NCBI GenBank assembly: GCA_024276815.1
Contig: JAJRWM010000211.1
Location: 1-9,026 of the forward strand
Origin: a bacterium
GTDB lineage: Bacteria > JACRDZ01 > JAJRWM01
Reading direction: 5' to 3'
DNA length: 9,026 nt
Shown piece after piece: positions 6,014-9,026 of this stretch. Below the pieces are notes generated by a model. It did not search any database. It was not told the DNA's origin and saw only the letters and a list, made by a program, of their open reading frames with translations. The position numbers were made by a program, and so were the translations under genes. The number at the start of each line of letters is the position of its first letter. Position 1 is the stretch's first letter.

Positions 6014-7360
6014 ATGCGTAAAGTCCTGACAATCGCCGGTTCAGATTCCTCCGGCGGCGCTGGCATCCAGGCCGATATCAAAACGTTTGAAGCCTTGAAG
6101 ACATATGGACTAAGCGTTCTTACCGCGTTAACGGCCCAGAATACCCGCCGGGTTGACAGCATTCTCAATCTTCCGCCGGAATTTATCGAAGCGCAGTTTA
6201 ATTCCGTATTATCCGACATAAAAATAAACGCCGCCAAAACCGGTATGCTGGCTAACCACGATACGATTAAGGCTGTTGTCAAAGCGTTGCTGAAATACCA
6301 GGTGACCAACCTCGTTATCGATCCGGTGATGGTTTCCAAAAGCGGGCATTTGTTACTGGAGACCAAAGCGGTTGAGACAATGGTTGATGAATTGTTCCCG
6401 CTGGCTGTAGTGGTGACCCCAAACATTGATGAAGCTCAGGCGCTGGCCGGGATCAAGATTTATGATCAAAGCACCTTGGAACAGGCCGCCTTGCTGATCT
6501 ATCGCCGCTGCGCCAAGAATGTTTTGATAACCGGGACGGAAGTTGACGATGACGACCACATCACCGATTTGTTTTATGACGGCGTCGAATATCGTCAGTA
6601 TCGTTCGGTCAAATTAAAAAAACAGGGTATCCACGGCAGCGGCTGCACCTTTTCCGCCGCCATCGCGGCCTACCTGGCCCTGGACAAAGAGTTGCCCGAA
6701 GCGATTGGCCGGGCCAAGAAATACATCACCCAGGTTATTAATTACAGCTTCGCCGTTGGTAATGGTTATCCGGTTGGCAATCATTTCTTCCAGTTGTTTC
6801 GCGATGAGGAACTCAGACAAACCATCAAAGAGGTCAGCGATGGCGTTTACCGTTTGAAACAAGCCCGGATGGGGCGGCTGATTCCTGAAGTCCAGTCAAA
6901 CCTGGTGATGGCGTTTCACAGCGCTCAGGGGCTGGAGGAAGTTGTTGGTATACCAGGTAGAATCATCAAGGTTGGGGATGAGATTGAAGTGTTGAGAGCG
7001 CCATGTCTGGGCGGCTCTCAACATATGGGTAAAGTGGTTTTGACCGTGATGCGTAGCTTTCCCCACTGGCGGGCGGCCATGGCGATTAAATATAATGAGA
7101 CCATAATAAAAATAGCCGATAACCTTAATTTTACCATCGCTTCTTTTGACCGAAACAAGGAGCCGCTGGTTATTCAGGACAAGGAAGGTTTTTCCCTGGA
7201 ATGGGGCACCAGGGAAGCGCTGAAAAGCATTGATAGCCCGCCTGATCTGATATATGATACCGGCTCAAACGGCAAGGAACCGGTCTGCCGTATTTTGGGG
7301 GAAAATGTGGCCTCGGTTGTTGATAAAGTTTTAAAAATCTTGGATCTCTACAGTGAGTAA
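6014..7360 (+). CDS. thiDN: Bifunctional HMP-P kinase / thiamine-phosphate synthase, ThiD-ThiN fusion
   Basis: The product has 448 residues in two domains. ThiD (1-262) phosphorylates HMP-P to HMP-PP. It shows [18 protein letters not shown] (8-25), DPVM (103-106), TPN (135-137) and [10 protein letters not shown] (207-216) with the anion-hole region and Cys211. ThiN (about 270-448) joins HMP-PP to thiazole phosphate to give thiamine phosphate, replacing ThiE. It shows [10 protein letters not shown] (288-297), PGRI (314-317), GGSQH (333-337), AMAIKY (355-360), SFDR (377-380) and [10 protein letters not shown] (414-423). Arg316 and His337 are spaced like the Arg/His pair I recall as essential in an archaeal ThiDN. 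No frameshift separates the domains. The ATG is 3 nt after the upstream stop with only a distant weak SD, which suggests coupling. thiC follows with no real gap. Confidence 0.95.
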   Translation: MRKVLTIAGSDSSGGAGIQADIKTFEALKTYGLSVLTALTAQNTRRVDSILNLPPEFIEAQFNSVLSDIKINAAKTGMLANHDTIKAVVKALLKYQVTNLVIDPVMVSKSGHLLLETKAVETMVDELFPLAVVVTPNIDEAQALAGIKIYDQSTLEQAALLIYRRCAKNVLITGTEVDDDDHITDLFYDGVEYRQYRSVKLKKQGIHGSGCTFSAAIAAYLALDKELPEAIGRAKKYITQVINYSFAVGNGYPVGNHFFQLFRDEELRQTIKEVSDGVYRLKQARMGRLIPEVQSNLVMAFHSAQGLEEVVGIPGRIIKVGDEIEVLRAPCLGGSQHMGKVVLTVMRSFPHWRAAMAIKYNETIIKIADNLNFTIASFDRNKEPLVIQDKEGFSLEWGTREALKSIDSPPDLIYDTGSNGKEPVCRILGENVASVVDKVLKILDLYSE

Positions 7361-7361
7361 C

Positions 7362-8591
7362 ATGAAGTTTGATCTCAAACAATTAGCGATACGTGAGGGC
7401 GTCGAAGTCGCTTTCCTGGCTGAAAAGTTGAAAGCACGTGAAATTATCATAGTGCAAAACTCGGAACGCGAAATCAGGCCCCTCTTGATTGGGACCGGCC
7501 TTACCGTCAAGGTTAACGCCAATATCGGCACTTCGCAGGCGCATCTCGATGTCGATCTGGAACTGGAGAAGTTAAGGGTCGCTGTTGAAGCCGGGGCGGA
7601 CGCGGTCATGGACCTTTCCACCGGGGGGCCTCTGGATGAAATAAGGGAAAAAATCCTGACCGCTTCTCCGGTAGCTGTCGGTACGGTGCCTCTGTACCAA
7701 GCGTTTTGCGAGGCGGCCGGTCGGGGTAGCCGCAACGATTTAACCGCTGATGATATCTTCGGGGTAATTGAAAAGCAGGCTGAAAGCGGCGTTGATTTCG
7801 TTACCGTTCACTGCGGGGTTACACGTAACGCTCTGGATATTCTCAGGACGGAAGGACGTATCTGCGATATCGTCAGTCGGGGCGGAGCGTTAATCGCTGA
7901 GTGGATGACTGTTAACAATCAGGAAAACCCGCTCTATTCACAATTTGACCGTTTGCTGGAAATTTGCCTGAAGTACCGGGTAACTTTAAGCCTGGGTGAC
8001 GGATTGAGGCCTGGCTGCCTGGCTGACGCCACCGATAAAGCGCAAATCGCGGAACTGATAACGCTGGGTGAATTAACTCAAAGGGCCTGGCAAAAGAATG
8101 TTGATGTCATGGTCGAAGGTCCCGGTCACATGCCTATGGATCAGATTGAGGCCAATATGACGCTCCAGAAAAGGCTTTGTCACAACGCTCCTTTTTATGT
8201 GCTGGGACCGCTGGTTACCGATATCGCTCCCGGTTACGACCACATAACGGCGGCTATCGGAGGCGCTATCGCCGCTCGCTACGGCGCCGATTTCCTGTGT
8301 TATGTTACGCCGGCTGAACACCTGTGTTTACCGGAGGTCGAGGATGTTAAAACCGGGGTAATCGCTTCCCGGATCGCCGCGCACAGCGCTGACATCGTGA
8401 GGAATCCGGGCAGAGCGAGGATTTGGGATGACCGTATGGCTAAATTCCGCAAAGATTTGAATTGGGAGATGCAGAACAAACTGGCGATTGATCCTTGTCG
8501 GTTCAGGGAATTACACCAAAAATTTAAAGGCAGTGAAAAAGACTCCTGCACCATGTGCGGTGATTTGTGTTCGATGAAAGTGAAATTGTAA
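7362..8591 (+). CDS. thiC: Phosphomethylpyrimidine synthase ThiC, short form
   Basis: A radical-SAM enzyme that turns aminoimidazole ribotide into HMP-P, the substrate of the ThiD domain encoded just upstream. From ATG 7362 it has 409 residues, close to the short bacterial/archaeal form. Motifs are VNANIGTS (51-58), SLGDGLRPG (210-218), VEGPGHMP (251-258), GPLVTDIAPGYDHI (282-295) and the C-terminal cluster Cys396-TM-Cys399-GDL-Cys403 that holds the 4Fe-4S. The spacing is CX2CX3C, against the textbook CX2CX4C. The N-terminus lacks about 14 residues that many short ThiC proteins have. GTG 7353, overlapping the thiDN stop, would add three residues; neither start has a strong SD and ATG is chosen on codon preference. 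Confidence 0.96.
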   Translation: MKFDLKQLAIREGVEVAFLAEKLKAREIIIVQNSEREIRPLLIGTGLTVKVNANIGTSQAHLDVDLELEKLRVAVEAGADAVMDLSTGGPLDEIREKILTASPVAVGTVPLYQAFCEAAGRGSRNDLTADDIFGVIEKQAESGVDFVTVHCGVTRNALDILRTEGRICDIVSRGGALIAEWMTVNNQENPLYSQFDRLLEICLKYRVTLSLGDGLRPGCLADATDKAQIAELITLGELTQRAWQKNVDVMVEGPGHMPMDQIEANMTLQKRLCHNAPFYVLGPLVTDIAPGYDHITAAIGGAIAARYGADFLCYVTPAEHLCLPEVEDVKTGVIASRIAAHSADIVRNPGRARIWDDRMAKFRKDLNWEMQNKLAIDPCRFRELHQKFKGSEKDSCTMCGDLCSMKVKL

Positions 8592-8593
8592 AC

Positions 8594-8599
8594 AGGCGG
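8594..8599 (+). promoter_or_regulatory. Ribosome binding site of the secreted TPR gene
   Basis: AGGCGG lies 9 nt before ATG 8609 and just after the thiC stop. It supports this start and a gene in the same transcript as thiC. Confidence 0.5.
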
Positions 8600-8608
8600 T
8601 ATAATATC

Positions 8609-9026
8609 ATGCGTAAAAAAATGTTAACCATATCTATCTTATTGTTTACTTTAAGCTGTTTAAGTGTTTTGTCAGCGGTTGCTTTTGCTCAGCCCGGGGT
8701 GAGAGTCTTAAAAAATCGTCGTAAAAGCCTGGCGGTCCGGCGAGCGGGCAATAAGAAGAAAACAGATGAACTGATGAAGAAAGGGATCGAATTATTAAAG
8801 AAGGGAAAATACGAAATCGCCGCGGAGCGGTTCGGGGCGGTAGTTAAATTACAGCCACGGGACTTAAAAGCAAGATTGTTGCTGGCGGTTTGTCTGATCA
8901 AGCTCGAACGTAATCGACAGGCTTATAAATTACTGGAAAACACTTTGAAAATATACCCGGGCAATTCCGCCGCGCACTATTTCATGGGTTCTTTGCTTTT
9001 TAAAAATCGTCGCTTTGATAAAGCCC
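8609..9026 (+). CDS. Secreted TPR protein, 5' part only
   Basis: The frame is open from ATG 8609 to the window end, 139 codons seen. Residues 1-27 are a clear signal peptide: basic MRKK, hydrophobic core (ISILLFTLSCLSVLSAV) and AFA before Q28, a good signal peptidase I site. No lipobox is seen at the cleavage point. A basic segment (37-56) leads to TPR-type helices: MKKGIELLKKGKYEIAAERF (56-75), then a second pair around 87-115 and the start of a third (NSAAHYFMGSLLFKNRRF, 119-136). It is the third TPR protein of the cluster and probably acts in the periplasm or at the cell surface. The partner is unknown and the C-terminal part is missing. Confidence 0.85.
   Translation, partial: MRKKMLTISILLFTLSCLSVLSAVAFAQPGVRVLKNRRKSLAVRRAGNKKKTDELMKKGIELLKKGKYEIAAERFGAVVKLQPRDLKARLLLAVCLIKLERNRQAYKLLENTLKIYPGNSAAHYFMGSLLFKNRRFDKA

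Noticed and set aside
6616-6622. A7 run in thiDN as a programmed frameshift site
   Set aside because: The 0-frame gives the full ThiD and ThiN domains and no meaningful alternate product is seen.
8600-8605. Perfect TATAAT just before the secreted TPR gene
   Set aside because: No -35 at a usable distance, and the start would fall at or after the ATG; it is the spacer after the SD.

Overview
The window reads as chromosomal DNA from a bacterium of moderate G+C that I cannot place at phylum level. The bacterial signs are strong Shine-Dalgarno sites, sigma70-like promoters, a genome-encoded tRNA CCA end and a classical signal peptide. The gene content (archaeal-style ThiDN fusion, short-form ThiC, many TPR proteins) would suit a deep-branching anaerobe, but that is inference.

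Left part (1-2047). A gene tail enters from the left edge on the + strand (stop at 126-128), followed by about 100 bases of possible gene debris. A cation:proton antiporter of the CPA2/NHA (SLC9B-like) type lies on the minus strand (1497 down to 247). The most striking element is in its leader. Read on the minus strand, 1750-1697 matches the fluoride riboswitch (crcB motif). A consensus promoter (1805-1778) lies upstream of it. Just downstream is a terminator hairpin with a T7 run (1723-1672), whose 5' arm overlaps an aptamer strand, as expected for a fluoride-ON transcriptional switch. Between the switch and the antiporter is a 45-codon ORF with a near-ideal ribosome binding site (1628-1491) that runs into the antiporter start. 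The antiporter is therefore most likely a fluoride-resistance gene.

Middle and right part (2048-9026). Everything here is on the + strand and tightly spaced. The order is a 1044-residue TPR protein with a long acidic linker; tRNA-Gly(CCC); a membrane-anchored TPR protein resembling YfgM (GTG start at 5336, 21 nt after the tRNA CCA); a bifunctional ThiD-ThiN fusion; ThiC; and the first 139 codons of a secreted TPR protein cut by the window end. ThiC makes HMP-P. The ThiD domain phosphorylates it to HMP-PP, and the ThiN domain couples it to the thiazole phosphate in place of ThiE. I see no TPP riboswitch upstream of the thiamine genes. The only convincing promoter for this cluster is before the first TPR gene (extended -10 near 2004-2009).

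I see no CRISPR array, complete insertion sequence, phage gene or attachment site.
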